In this document: positions 1 through 7,952 of the stretch, one piece after another
Layout: every line of letters begins with the position of its first letter
Numbering within the stretch: the stretch's first letter is position 1
Source: Novosphingobium sp. PP1Y
GTDB lineage: Bacteria > Pseudomonadota > Alphaproteobacteria > Sphingomonadales > Sphingomonadaceae
Assembly (NCBI RefSeq): GCF_000253255.1
Contig: NC_015580.1
Coordinates: forward strand, 3,847,487-3,911,486
DNA: 64,000 nt
Direction of reading: 5' to 3'
Program-made: the position numbers and the translations under genes
The notes under the pieces: generated by a model
Seen by the model: only the letters and a program-made list of their open reading frames with translations
The model's database searches: none
What the model was told of the DNA's origin: nothing

Positions 1-1606
1 CGCGCTTGTAAGGTTCAACTAGTCCGCGAGCGAAGGGACTCATGTTCTGTGAGGAGCTAGAATACGGCGGGTTGCCGATCACGCACATGATTGGCGCTTG
101 GCGTTTGATGTCGCTTGCGGCTTTCGCTTCCTCGGCAATGGCGCGAGATAGGCCGAAAAGCGTTTGATCCACACGCTCGCCTTCTTCCAACGAATTGGTG
201 AGATAGACGCCCAGCCGGGGCGGCTTGTTCGATGGCTTGTAACCTAACCCGGTCAGGATCATGTCCAGCTTCATGTGGCACATGGCATAGCTTGCCATGA
301 GCAATTCGAAGCCGTGAATGCGCGGGATCAGGTCTTGCTCGACATAGTTCGACCATTGGCCAGGCGCGATGCCCTTTACCCGCTCAGAAACGAGCTTCAC
401 GACTTCGGCAAGAAAGGTGCCGGTGCCGGTCGCCGGGTCGAGAATCTGGACGCGATGCACCTCTTTCTTGATGGTTGCAGGCTTGCCCTTCTTGTCCGCT
501 TGGCCTGTGTCCCAATCAATCGAAATGCGGCTGGTATCGGCAAGCCCGTCCGCTAGACCAAACTCAGATTTCAGCACTTCGTCGACCGCACGAACGATGA
601 AATTCACGACCGGCTCAGGCGTGTACCAAACGCCTCGTGCCTTGCGCTTGGCCGGATTGTATTCGGCCAGGAACACTTCGTAGAAATGCAAGAACGGGTC
701 TTGCCGCGCCGTCACCTTCCCGAAGTGGCGAAGCACTTGCTCCATGTTCGTGGCGCAGAAGACGTCGCACAGTTCATCGATCACACGGCGCAGGCGCTCG
801 TCCAGATTCGGCCCCGCGATGTAGATAAACAGTTCGCGCAGGAACGGGTTGGACTTGGGCAAGAGATCCAGCGCTTCGCCTCGTGTGAACGTGGCCGGCG
901 TGTCATCATGTAAGCGCGCCGCGAAAAGCCCATAGGCAATTGTCTCGGCGTAGATGTCTGCAAACTCATCAACCGTGATGTCGTGGATCAGGTTTGCCTT
1001 GAATGCCTCATATTGCCCAATCAGGTCGGAAGCTGGCTGGCCTGCCTCCTTTGCCTTCATATCGGCCACCAGAGCGCGGCCCATGATGTCTTTGATGATG
1101 GCAGCCTTGCCCGCCATCATTTCCGCCAGCCGCTTGGATGACGTGATGCTGAGTGGCGTAACGTGAGCAAAGTCGCGTAACCGGTTTTCCAAGAGCGCAA
1201 AGCTGTCCGGCCTTGCGGGCATGGTCGGGATCAGGTCGGCAATGGTGATGAAATCCACCGCCTCGCCATGCCGAATGAATTCGAAGTCCAGCCCGTTCGT
1301 GTAGATCAGATTGGGCAGACCCTTGCGGTATCGCTCCTTCTGGCCCTTGCTGTAGTCATTGGCGGCGAACTTTCGAACGTCCTTGCCGATGTCCTTCGCC
1401 TCGCACCAGCCGATGGCGACATCCCCGCGCTGGAACACGAAATCAGGCGCGCCGACATCGGTAATATGCTTGGGCTCATTGATGACAGTAATGGCGGGAT
1501 CGATCGATGCGAACAGCTTCGCCAAGGCTGGGCGGAAACTGTGTTCGGTTGTCTGGCCACTGGCGTAGAGCGCACGAATTTCAGATAGATAACCTTGAAC
1601 GTCCAT
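1..1606 (-). CDS. Type IIG/ISP-like restriction-modification enzyme, N-terminal part (runs off the window)
   Basis: About 535 codons are visible on the minus strand and the reading frame is open to base 1, so the C-terminus is missing. Residues 1-120 carry a PD-(D/E)xK nuclease signature: GAPDF, about ten residues, then EAKD. A helical linker follows. From about residue 330 comes an N6-adenine methyltransferase core with the SAM-binding motif DPATGTGTF and the catalytic motif NPPYS. This is the order nuclease, then methylase, with the target-recognition domain expected beyond the edge. No helicase lies between nuclease and methylase, as would be expected of a full type ISP enzyme such as LlaBIII, so a type IIG-like single-chain enzyme is more likely. 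The start is the ATG at 1606 with AGGGG about 12 nt upstream. The visible base composition is less GC-rich than the core genes, which fits acquired DNA. Confidence 0.88.
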   Translation of the reverse strand, partial: MDVQGYLSEIRALYASGQTTEHSFRPALAKLFASIDPAITVINEPKHITDVGAPDFVFQRGDVAIGWCEAKDIGKDVRKFAANDYSKGQKERYRKGLPNLIYTNGLDFEFIRHGEAVDFITIADLIPTMPARPDSFALLENRLRDFAHVTPLSITSSKRLAEMMAGKAAIIKDIMGRALVADMKAKEAGQPASDLIGQYEAFKANLIHDITVDEFADIYAETIAYGLFAARLHDDTPATFTRGEALDLLPKSNPFLRELFIYIAGPNLDERLRRVIDELCDVFCATNMEQVLRHFGKVTARQDPFLHFYEVFLAEYNPAKRKARGVWYTPEPVVNFIVRAVDEVLKSEFGLADGLADTSRISIDWDTGQADKKGKPATIKKEVHRVQILDPATGTGTFLAEVVKLVSERVKGIAPGQWSNYVEQDLIPRIHGFELLMASYAMCHMKLDMILTGLGYKPSNKPPRLGVYLTNSLEEGERVDQTLFGLSRAIAEEAKAASDIKRQAPIMCVIGNPPYSSSSQNMSPFARGLVEPYKR

Positions 1607-2150
1607 TTGCGCTTGCGCCCCTACTGCCTTCGCGAGACTTAGCGACAACCAGATACAGCGCCAAGTATCTTGGACTTGCAGGATGAAGGTTGCTCACGCT
1701 CCACTGATAACCATGATGTTGGGCTCTATAGATCAACAGCGCGGTCACCCCGGTCTACACCTCGCAATCTGGGAATTTGACAAGCACACCGTACCCCGCG
1801 ATTTCGGGACATAAGTCTCTCTAAACTTTGAAGAATAGTGGTTTGGGCGAAAGTCACCCGCCTACGAGTTGAGCGGGTTTGCACCGAGCCGTAGCCAACT
1901 CACGCAGACATAAGGCTCTGAAACGGATATTGAAAATCGCCGATGTGCGCGAGTTGTCTGCGATCCATGGAATTCGCCCAGCTCAAGTAGCCCAGCCGCC
2001 CTCGCTCAAACTGTAACTTCTAACTGAACCTATTGCCTGAAAGCATCTCAGTCGGAGAAAAAGCGGTCAGCTAGCGCTTCATGCAGGTGCATTCGGTGGG
2101 TAGGACCCGCGAATGTGACATTGGAGGTTGGCCAACAAAAGCCTGATCAG
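1607..2150. other. 544-bp intergenic stretch without a convincing gene
   Basis: No reading frame here has a credible start, ribosome-binding site and codon pattern. One plus-strand frame stays open for about 50 codons up to a TAA near 2020, but it lacks a good start and resembles nothing I recognise. It could be a decayed gene remnant. The stretch lies between the restriction enzyme and a small minus-strand ORF, so it must hold the promoter of the restriction gene. Confidence 0.5.
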
Positions 2151-2372
2151 TCAGGAAGCCTTCTGAGTTATCTTGCCGCGTTGTTCGGTCTTGGCAACAT
2201 GCGCGGGGCGCTCGATAGCTTGGGCTAAGGCATAAGCCGACTGTCCCGTACCGCCCTTCAAGATGTAGGCCGAACTCACTTTCGGCAGCAGCCGTTCGCT
2301 AGAGGTGACATGCACTTCGACGATGCGGCCAGACTTGCTGGAGCGGCTTAGATGGGTTCTCGCTCTGCTCAT
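2151..2372 (-). CDS. Small basic hypothetical protein (73 aa)
   Basis: A 73-residue Ser-, Lys- and Arg-rich protein that begins 14 nt after the stop of the GAF-domain membrane protein on the same strand, so the two may be co-transcribed. The N-terminus (MSRARTHLSRSSKSGRIV) resembles the style of short basic proteins often found near mobile or stress genes. I recognise no domain and see no membrane segment or cysteine. The ribosome-binding site is weak. Its place in the accessory segment and its tight spacing are the main reasons to keep it. Confidence 0.4.
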   Translation of the reverse strand: MSRARTHLSRSSKSGRIVEVHVTSSERLLPKVSSAYILKGGTGQSAYALAQAIERPAHVAKTEQRGKITQKAS

Positions 2373-2386
2373 GTGGAGAATGTAAT

Positions 2387-3331
2387 CTACTTGGATTCCG
2401 GCTGCAAGCGGGATCGCCAGTCAAAAAGATGCGCGAGGACTTGGGCGGCGTGGCCTACGATCCCGCGATTCTCATCATCAAACCGACCGATGACATTGCT
2501 TGTCACGACCAGCACGCCAAACTGAGCCGGTCCAGAATTAAGGTCCAATGTTATCGGTGCTGACACGAAAGACCGATAGACGTTCTCGTCATATTCTCGG
2601 CCATTCTCTGCGCTCGGCTGCAAAAGCATCGATGCATCACCATCAGCCATATCAATGGTGTAGAGAATTCGGTTTTGCATGAACGCGGATCCTACGTGGC
2701 CATCCCCCTGCCTCCAGGCTCGCGGCGCCCCTGTGGAAGGATGGTCTTCTGTTCGCTTATACCAAATTGGTATCAGTCGTTCGGTATCTCTATCATAAGA
2801 GTAAACGGTCACAGACCAGATGTCGTCAAAACCAAAACCGAAGAGAATGCCCGCAGCATCGATCATGGGCTTTATAGCGAGGCCACAGGACTCTGCGAAA
2901 TCCTCATCATTCGTGGGCGCCTTCTCCTCGATGAGACCCTGAAAAGTTGACCAGTAGGAGCCGAGTCGATTGGCGGTTTGTAGCCAAGTCCTTTCTTCAA
3001 CGAGAATGTCCAGATCGTTGAGCGCGTCTTCGTAAGCCTCCGCCAAAACCGAATTTGAAAGATGAAGTGCGGGGACCGTCTCAGAGTATCGGGTGGTCAC
3101 GTAATACAGGGCCGCCTGGAAGGCGACGATTAGGCAAGTGACGGTCCAAAACCAGCCGGTGCCGACTTTTGTGGCATCGAAGACGCCAAGCCACACTGCA
3201 AGTGCAGTTGGGCCTGCTAGGATCGCTAAGAAATTGACCAAGCGATTTTGCGACTGAACTGCGCGCCGGAACTTGGCCTCGGTCGCGAGCGGTGACTGAT
3301 CTTTATTTGAATCGGAATCGGCTTTGCTCAT
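2387..3331 (-). CDS. Two-helix membrane protein with C-terminal GAF domain
   Basis: A 314-aa protein when started at the ATG at 3331; an upstream in-frame TTG at 3349 has less support. After a charged N-terminus there are two hydrophobic segments (roughly residues 32-50 and 61-80). A helical linker follows, and the last 170 residues read like a GAF sensory domain (GHVGSAFMQNR and FGVLVVTSN strands). No kinase, cyclase or helix-turn-helix output domain is present. It would therefore sit in the inner membrane with the GAF domain in the cytoplasm, perhaps sensing a small ligand for a partner. The gene is AT-richer than the core and lies between the restriction enzyme and tRNA-Arg. Function unknown. 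Confidence 0.75.
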   Translation of the reverse strand: MSKADSDSNKDQSPLATEAKFRRAVQSQNRLVNFLAILAGPTALAVWLGVFDATKVGTGWFWTVTCLIVAFQAALYYVTTRYSETVPALHLSNSVLAEAYEDALNDLDILVEERTWLQTANRLGSYWSTFQGLIEEKAPTNDEDFAESCGLAIKPMIDAAGILFGFGFDDIWSVTVYSYDRDTERLIPIWYKRTEDHPSTGAPRAWRQGDGHVGSAFMQNRILYTIDMADGDASMLLQPSAENGREYDENVYRSFVSAPITLDLNSGPAQFGVLVVTSNVIGRFDDENRGIVGHAAQVLAHLFDWRSRLQPESK

Positions 3332-3472
3332 CGCCCACTCAAACCGCAACGAGCAGAATTTGCCAAGGCTGCTTGGCCAATGTCAGGCATTATTGAGAGG
3401 AGAATTAAGACCCATGTTTTCCATACTCATTCCATACGGAACGAACAGCACTTCGCTAAGTCATTGAAAAGC

Positions 3473-3549
<77 letters not shown>

Positions 3550-3589
3550 AGTGGACGGGCGAGTAGCAGAGGCCGCAGGCGGTTTCCAG

Positions 3590-3610
3590 CGCCAAATCAC
3601 GAATTTGGCG
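3590..3610. repeat. 8-bp perfect inverted repeat upstream of tRNA-Arg
   Basis: CGCCAAAT (3590-3597) and ATTTGGCG (3603-3610) form a perfect 8-bp stem with a 5-nt loop. It lies 41 bp 5' of the tRNA gene on the tRNA's transcribed strand. There is no T-run, so it is not an obvious terminator. It may be a protein-binding site or chance. Confidence 0.35.
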
Positions 3611-3725
3611 GGACCATGGTACTCTATCCCCTATTCGCTTGCCGGCGATGCCGGATTAGCAGGCATCCTGGATCTGGATCGCAGGTTAGGAAATTGGCAA
3701 GCGGCGAAGCGGTATTAGGCCGGAA

Positions 3726-4166
3726 ATGGACAGGACTTCCAACGCGCGCGGCATCGACGGTACGAATGGCGGCGCGCAAGGCAGACAGAAGCTGCGGCCC
3801 GGTCGATCGAATTTCGGCAAGAGCACCGGCAACACGCTCGGTCTGAAATGGGCGGCGCTGCAAGATGCCGCGAACGCGGTGGCCACGATTGCTGGCGGAG
3901 CGCCCGAAATAGCCGTCGAGGAAGTCAGGCATTTCCCGCTGGCCATCCGCGAGGCAGGCGGGTGGCGGCTCCGGCATGCCGAGCAGGGGATCGAGGACCT
4001 GACCTCGATCATGGAACCGGGACTGACCGCACTGCTTGCAGCCCTGGCGCGCGGGGCGAACCCACAGGCTGCGGCACTCGCGCTGTGGAATGAGTACATC
4101 GAGGCGCGCAATGCCCTTCTCGAACTCCTGCCGCCCAACCGGCACATGGGACGCCGCACGGCCTGA
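3726..4166 (+). CDS. Conserved hypothetical protein (146 aa)
   Basis: A 146-aa soluble protein with a basic, disordered first 40 residues and then a helical part ending in LWNEYIEARNALLELLPP. There is no signal peptide, membrane segment or recognisable catalytic motif. The GC-rich third positions match core genes, which supports translation. It lies between tRNA-Arg and mmcB on the plus strand, 62 nt upstream of mmcB. The SOS box lies between the two genes, so mmcB probably has its own promoter. I do not recognise the family. The ATG at 3726 is taken as start without a clear ribosome-binding site. Confidence 0.6.
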   Translation: MDRTSNARGIDGTNGGAQGRQKLRPGRSNFGKSTGNTLGLKWAALQDAANAVATIAGGAPEIAVEEVRHFPLAIREAGGWRLRHAEQGIEDLTSIMEPGLTALLAALARGANPQAAALALWNEYIEARNALLELLPPNRHMGRRTA

Positions 4167-4200
4167 GACCGATCCGGACCCGGTTCTGTCCGGCTTGCCA

Positions 4201-4215
4201 GTTCTTATTATGTTC
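4201..4215 (+). promoter_or_regulatory. LexA (SOS) box upstream of mmcB
   Basis: GTTC-TTATTAT-GTTC matches the alphaproteobacterial LexA operator GTTC-N7-GTTC exactly and ends 13 nt before the mmcB start codon. The surrounding AT-rich stretch is a likely promoter. mmcB is an SOS-regulated gene in Caulobacter, so site and gene support each other. Confidence 0.8.
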
Positions 4216-4228
4216 CTATTATTGTCGG

Positions 4229-4729
4229 ATGGCCAATACCGATTCATCCGGGGTGATCCCGCAATCAGACCCCGGTTCCTTCGCCGCCCCCGATGTCGTT
4301 CGCGGCATCGGGCGTCTCTTTGCCCGCAACGATATCTGGTGCCTGACCGAAATGCCGCTGCGCTGCGGGCGGCGGGCCGACCTCATGGGCATAGACGCCA
4401 AGGGGCATGTCGTGATCGTCGAGATCAAGGTCAGTCGGGCTGACCTGCTGGGCGACGGCAAGTGGACCGACTATCTCGACTACTGCGACCGATTCTACTG
4501 GGGCCTGCCCCCATCGCTCGATCGCTCGCCGCTGGAAGGGGAAGCCTTCCTGCCCGACAAGTGCGGGGTCATCGTCGCCGACGGCTACGACGCAGAAATC
4601 CTTCGGCCAGCCCCCTTGCGCCAGCTTGCCGCCGCGCGCCGCAAGGTGGAAGTCGAGCGCCTGGCTCGCGCATCGCTGCGCCGGCTGGTCAACATCGGCG
4701 ACACGCATACCTCGCAGTGGGGCGGGTGA
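4229..4729 (+). CDS. mmcB: MmcB family DNA repair protein
   Basis: A 166-aa protein of the MmcB family (formerly DUF1052), a small predicted nuclease-fold protein tied to mitomycin C resistance in Caulobacter. Residues 45-70 hold the core: RRADLMGIDAKGHVVIVEIK. This fits a PD-(D/E)xK-like arrangement, with Asp in RADLM and Glu-Ile-Lys in VEIK, followed by the family pattern KWTDYLDYCDRFYWGLP. The length is normal for the family. An exact LexA box lies just upstream, so the gene should be induced by DNA damage. The biochemical activity has not been worked out for the family as far as I know, so nuclease action is an inference from the fold. Confidence 0.9.
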   Translation: MANTDSSGVIPQSDPGSFAAPDVVRGIGRLFARNDIWCLTEMPLRCGRRADLMGIDAKGHVVIVEIKVSRADLLGDGKWTDYLDYCDRFYWGLPPSLDRSPLEGEAFLPDKCGVIVADGYDAEILRPAPLRQLAAARRKVEVERLARASLRRLVNIGDTHTSQWGG

Positions 4730-4767
4730 TCGCCGCCAGCCCTGCTAAAGGGTGAAATGTAATTAGA

Positions 4768-4947
4768 TCAATGTCTTATCGGAGGAACCGCCCTGCCCGC
4801 GAGCCGCGCAATAATCGCCCGCTTGCCTTTGACCGGCAGCATCGGCCAGTCTGCGATTTCCTCCATCGTGCGCTTGCACCCAAGGCACAGGCCGGAGCCC
4901 GGATCGAGCCGACACACACCGGTGCAAGGGGATGGCACGCAAGTCAT
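4768..4947 (-). CDS. DUF1289 domain protein (small Cys-rich)
   Basis: A 59-aa protein with the DUF1289 pattern: PCTGVCRLDPGSGLCLGCKR followed by TMEEI. Four cysteines (residues 8, 12, 21 and 24) could bind a metal. The frame is open much further upstream, but that extension has no family resemblance, so I start at the ATG at 4947. The ribosome-binding site is weak, so the start could be slightly different. DUF1289 proteins are short companions of many proteobacterial genes and their function is unknown. It is convergent with mmcB. Confidence 0.8.
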   Translation of the reverse strand: MTCVPSPCTGVCRLDPGSGLCLGCKRTMEEIADWPMLPVKGKRAIIARLAGRAVPPIRH

Positions 4948-5230
4948 GGGTGCGCTTGAGCAGGTGGCGCGATAAGCGGCAAGCGCAATTTTCTTGCGAT
5001 TTGTTGCAATGCACCCTAAAGGACCCGCCGTAACCGGCGCGCGGGACCAATCCCGCCGCAGTCCGAGAGCAGCGTGAGGTCGTTGCGCGTCTACCGCGCG
5101 AAGACCAGCCCCGGCCGAGCGGTTGCCTTTGAACCAAGCTTCCTTCTTCACGCAGGGTCGCCCGAAACGAACCCTTGCTGTGTTCGCGGGCAACGGTGCT
5201 CGCGCGCTCCGCACTTATTGAAAGTGACGT

Positions 5231-6712
5231 ATGTCCTATTTCTCCGAACTTGGCCTTGCCGAGCCCATTCTCCGCGCGCTCGAGGCCAAAGGTTACACCG
5301 ATCCCTCGCCGATCCAGCGCAAGGCGATTCCTTCGCTGCTGGAAGGACGCGACCTGCTGGGCATCGCCCAGACCGGCACCGGCAAGACTGCCGCGTTCTC
5401 ACTGCCCTCGCTGCACCGCCTGGCCGCCGATCCCAAGCCGCGCAACAATGCCGGCTGCCGCATGCTGGTCCTTTCGCCCACGCGTGAACTGGCGGCACAG
5501 ATCGCCGACAACATGCGCGGCTATGCGAAGTTCCTGAATCTTTCGGTGCAGTGCATCTTCGGCGGCGTGCCGGTGGGCAAGCAGGCCCGTGCGCTGGAAC
5601 GCGGCTGCGACATTCTCGTCGCCACGCCGGGCCGCCTGCTCGACCTGATCGACAACCGCGCGCTGACGCTGCGCCATGTCGAGATCTTCGTGCTCGACGA
5701 AGCCGACCAGATGATGGACCTGGGCTTCATCGTGCCCCTGAAGCGCGTCGCCGCACTGCTGCCCAAGCAGCGCCAGAGCCTGTTCTTCTCGGCCACCATG
5801 CCGCAGGCGATCGCCGAACTGGGCAAGCAGTTCATCAACAACCCGGTGAAGGTCGAAGTCGCGCCGCAGTCGACCACGGCCGAGCGCGTCGAACAGTATG
5901 CGACGTTCATCAACCAGGCGGAGAAGCAGGCTCTGCTGACCCTGCGCCTGCGCGAAGGGCTGGCGCCTGACGCGGCCGAGAAGGCCGAACACGGCGCCAT
6001 CGACCGCGCCCTTGTCTTCACCCGCACCAAGCACGGCGCCGACCGCGTCGTGCGCCACCTGACCGCCGCGGGCATCCCGGCCGCTGCGATTCACGGCAAC
6101 AAGAGCCAGGCGCAGCGCACTGCCGCGCTTGGCGGCTTCCGCCAGGGAACCGTGCGCGTCCTCGTTGCCACCGACATCGCCGCGCGCGGGATCGACGTTT
6201 CGGGCGTGAGCCACGTCTACAACTTCGAGATCCCCAACGTGCCGGAACAGTACGTCCACCGCATCGGCCGCACTGCACGTGCCGGCGCGGACGGCGTTGC
6301 GATCAGCTTCGTAGCGCCGGACGAAAAGCCCTATATCCGCGACATCGAGCGCCTCACCCGCATCAAGCTGGCGCCTCTGCCGCTTCCCGAGGACTTCCAG
6401 AAGCAGGCCGCCCGCCTGCCTGCCCCCGCGCGCAAGGCACCGGCCGAACCGCAAGGTTCCGGCAATCGGCGCGGACAGCAGAGCCGTGGCGGCAATGGTC
6501 GCAGCGGCGAAGAACGCCGGCGCGAACGCCCTCGGGGCGATCGTGTGCACGGTGAACGGCCGCAGGGTGAACGGCCCCGTCACGACGGCCAGCGTTCCGA
6601 CCGTCGCGCCGAACACGTCAGCGAGGAAGGCGGCGAGCGCAAGCGCCGTTTCCGTCCCCGCGGGCCGAACAGCGTCGGCGCGCACAAGGGCAAGGTTCGC
6701 CGCGCGGGCTAG
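5231..6712 (+). CDS. DEAD-box RNA helicase (RhlE type)
   Basis: A 493-aa ATP-dependent RNA helicase. All family motifs are present in order: Q motif (YTDPSPIQ), Walker A AQTGTGKT, PTRELAAQ, ATPGRLLDL, DEAD, SAT, ATDIAARGIDV and HRIGRTARAG. After about residue 385 comes a basic, Arg/Gly-rich tail with repeats such as HGERPQGERPRHDGQ, typical of RhlE-like helicases, which use it to bind RNA. It probably remodels RNA or ribosome-assembly intermediates in the cytoplasm. The 283-bp region upstream (4948-5230) holds no gene and must contain the promoter. A neighbouring gene follows 34 nt downstream. Confidence 0.95.
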   Translation: MSYFSELGLAEPILRALEAKGYTDPSPIQRKAIPSLLEGRDLLGIAQTGTGKTAAFSLPSLHRLAADPKPRNNAGCRMLVLSPTRELAAQIADNMRGYAKFLNLSVQCIFGGVPVGKQARALERGCDILVATPGRLLDLIDNRALTLRHVEIFVLDEADQMMDLGFIVPLKRVAALLPKQRQSLFFSATMPQAIAELGKQFINNPVKVEVAPQSTTAERVEQYATFINQAEKQALLTLRLREGLAPDAAEKAEHGAIDRALVFTRTKHGADRVVRHLTAAGIPAAAIHGNKSQAQRTAALGGFRQGTVRVLVATDIAARGIDVSGVSHVYNFEIPNVPEQYVHRIGRTARAGADGVAISFVAPDEKPYIRDIERLTRIKLAPLPLPEDFQKQAARLPAPARKAPAEPQGSGNRRGQQSRGGNGRSGEERRRERPRGDRVHGERPQGERPRHDGQRSDRRAEHVSEEGGERKRRFRPRGPNSVGAHKGKVRRAG

Positions 6713-6746
6713 TAACGCCATCGCCCAACAGGCATAAGGCGCGGCA

Positions 6747-7481
6747 ATGCCAGCGAGCTTGGGTCCGGGTCCTTGGGCGGTGATCGCCTCCGCTGCCGTC
6801 ATGACGGCAATCGTCGGCGTGCGCTACCTGATGACCTCGGGCCTGTTCGCCCTGATCACCCGCCGGGTCCGCCCGGGCCTATACCAGGGCCTGAGCGGAC
6901 AGATCGGCCGGGAGATCGGCTGGTCGCTGCTTTCGGCGGCCATCTACGGGATACCCGCCGGGATCGTCGCCTGGGGCTGGCAGGAACGGGGCTGGACGCG
7001 GATCTACAACGATCCGCAGGCCTATCCGCTATGGTGGATGCCGCTATCGCTGCTGGCCTACCTCTTCCTCCATGACACCTGGTTCTACTGGACCCACCGC
7101 TGGATGCATCGGCCCGTTCCGTTCCGGATCGCCCATGCCGTGCACCACGCCAGCCGGCCGCCGACGGCCTGGGCGGCGATGAGTTTTCATCCCGTTGAAG
7201 CGCTGACCGGTGCCATCGTCATCCCCGCCCTCGTCTTCTTCGTGCCGATTCACGTCGGCGTGCTGGGACTCGTCCTGCTGATCATGACCGTCATGGGAAT
7301 CACCAATCACATGGGTTGGGAGATTTTCCCGCGGTGGCTCGTTCATTCGCGCGCAGGGCACTGGCTGATAACGGCCAGTCATCACAACCGCCATCACGAG
7401 TTCTATCGATGCAACTACGGGCTTTACTTCCGATTCTGGGATCATCTGTGCGGAACCGACAAGGGCCTCTCGGTGCCCTGA
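6747..7481 (+). CDS. Sterol desaturase / fatty acid hydroxylase family membrane protein
   Basis: A 244-aa integral membrane di-iron oxygenase. The histidine clusters that bind the two irons are visible: HDTWFYWTHRWMH (from residue 110), HAVHH, and near the end HHNRHH. Four or so hydrophobic segments surround them. The closing stretch YRCNYGLYFRFWDHLCGTD is typical of the bacterial sterol desaturase family (PF04116). The substrate cannot be read from sequence; a membrane lipid, hopanoid or carotenoid is possible. It overlaps the next gene by about 34 nt, so the two are probably translationally coupled. Confidence 0.88.
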   Translation: MPASLGPGPWAVIASAAVMTAIVGVRYLMTSGLFALITRRVRPGLYQGLSGQIGREIGWSLLSAAIYGIPAGIVAWGWQERGWTRIYNDPQAYPLWWMPLSLLAYLFLHDTWFYWTHRWMHRPVPFRIAHAVHHASRPPTAWAAMSFHPVEALTGAIVIPALVFFVPIHVGVLGLVLLIMTVMGITNHMGWEIFPRWLVHSRAGHWLITASHHNRHHEFYRCNYGLYFRFWDHLCGTDKGLSVP

Positions 7482-7909
7482 TCCTGGCTCTGTGCCTGCC
7501 GCTGGCAACTGCGGCCGCGCCCGTGAGCGGGCTGGAAAAGGCGGACGTATCGGCCACGGTCACCGACTTGCGCTCGACCAAGGGGCAGGTGCTGGCCTGC
7601 CTGACTACACGCCCCGATGCCTTTCCGGACTGCGCCAAGGACCCCAACGCCTTCACCCGCATCGTTCCCGCAGGCACCAATGTGCGCATCGATTTCGGCG
7701 CGGTACCCGACGGCCGCTATGCCATCGCCCTCGTCCATGACGAGAACGGCAACGGCAAGCTGGACAAGAGCCTGATGATCCCGCGCGAGGGCTTCGGCTT
7801 TTCCCGCGATGCACCGGTGCGGATGGGACCGCCGAGCTTTGCCAAGGCGGCATTTCCGGTCGAGGGCGCAGATGCCCATGTCTCGATCCGCATGCGCTAC
7901 ATCCTCTAG
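7448..7909 (+). CDS. Exported DUF2141 protein
   Basis: A 153-aa protein when started at the GTG at 7448, which gives a clean signal peptide (basic MRNRQ, hydrophobic LGALILALCLPLA, cleavage near AAA). An ATG at 7409 is also in frame but would lengthen the overlap with the desaturase to 73 nt and spoil the signal. The mature part has the DUF2141 features: G-x-Y-AIALVHDENGNGKLD and a later IPREGFGFSRDA. The DENGNGKLD loop looks like a calcium-type loop. DUF2141 proteins are periplasmic or secreted beta-sandwich proteins of unknown role. Coupling to the desaturase suggests a shared envelope-lipid function, but this is inference. Confidence 0.85.
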   Translation: MRNRQGPLGALILALCLPLATAAAPVSGLEKADVSATVTDLRSTKGQVLACLTTRPDAFPDCAKDPNAFTRIVPAGTNVRIDFGAVPDGRYAIALVHDENGNGKLDKSLMIPREGFGFSRDAPVRMGPPSFAKAAFPVEGADAHVSIRMRYIL

Positions 7910-7952
7910 TCATGCGATATCTCCGCAGGGAGACTAGCGGCGCGCTTGATAC

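Noticed and set aside
5399..6802. 467-codon open frame antisense to the DEAD-box helicase
   Set aside because: It mirrors the GC-rich codon pattern of the helicase, has no family resemblance, and lacks a start with a ribosome-binding site.
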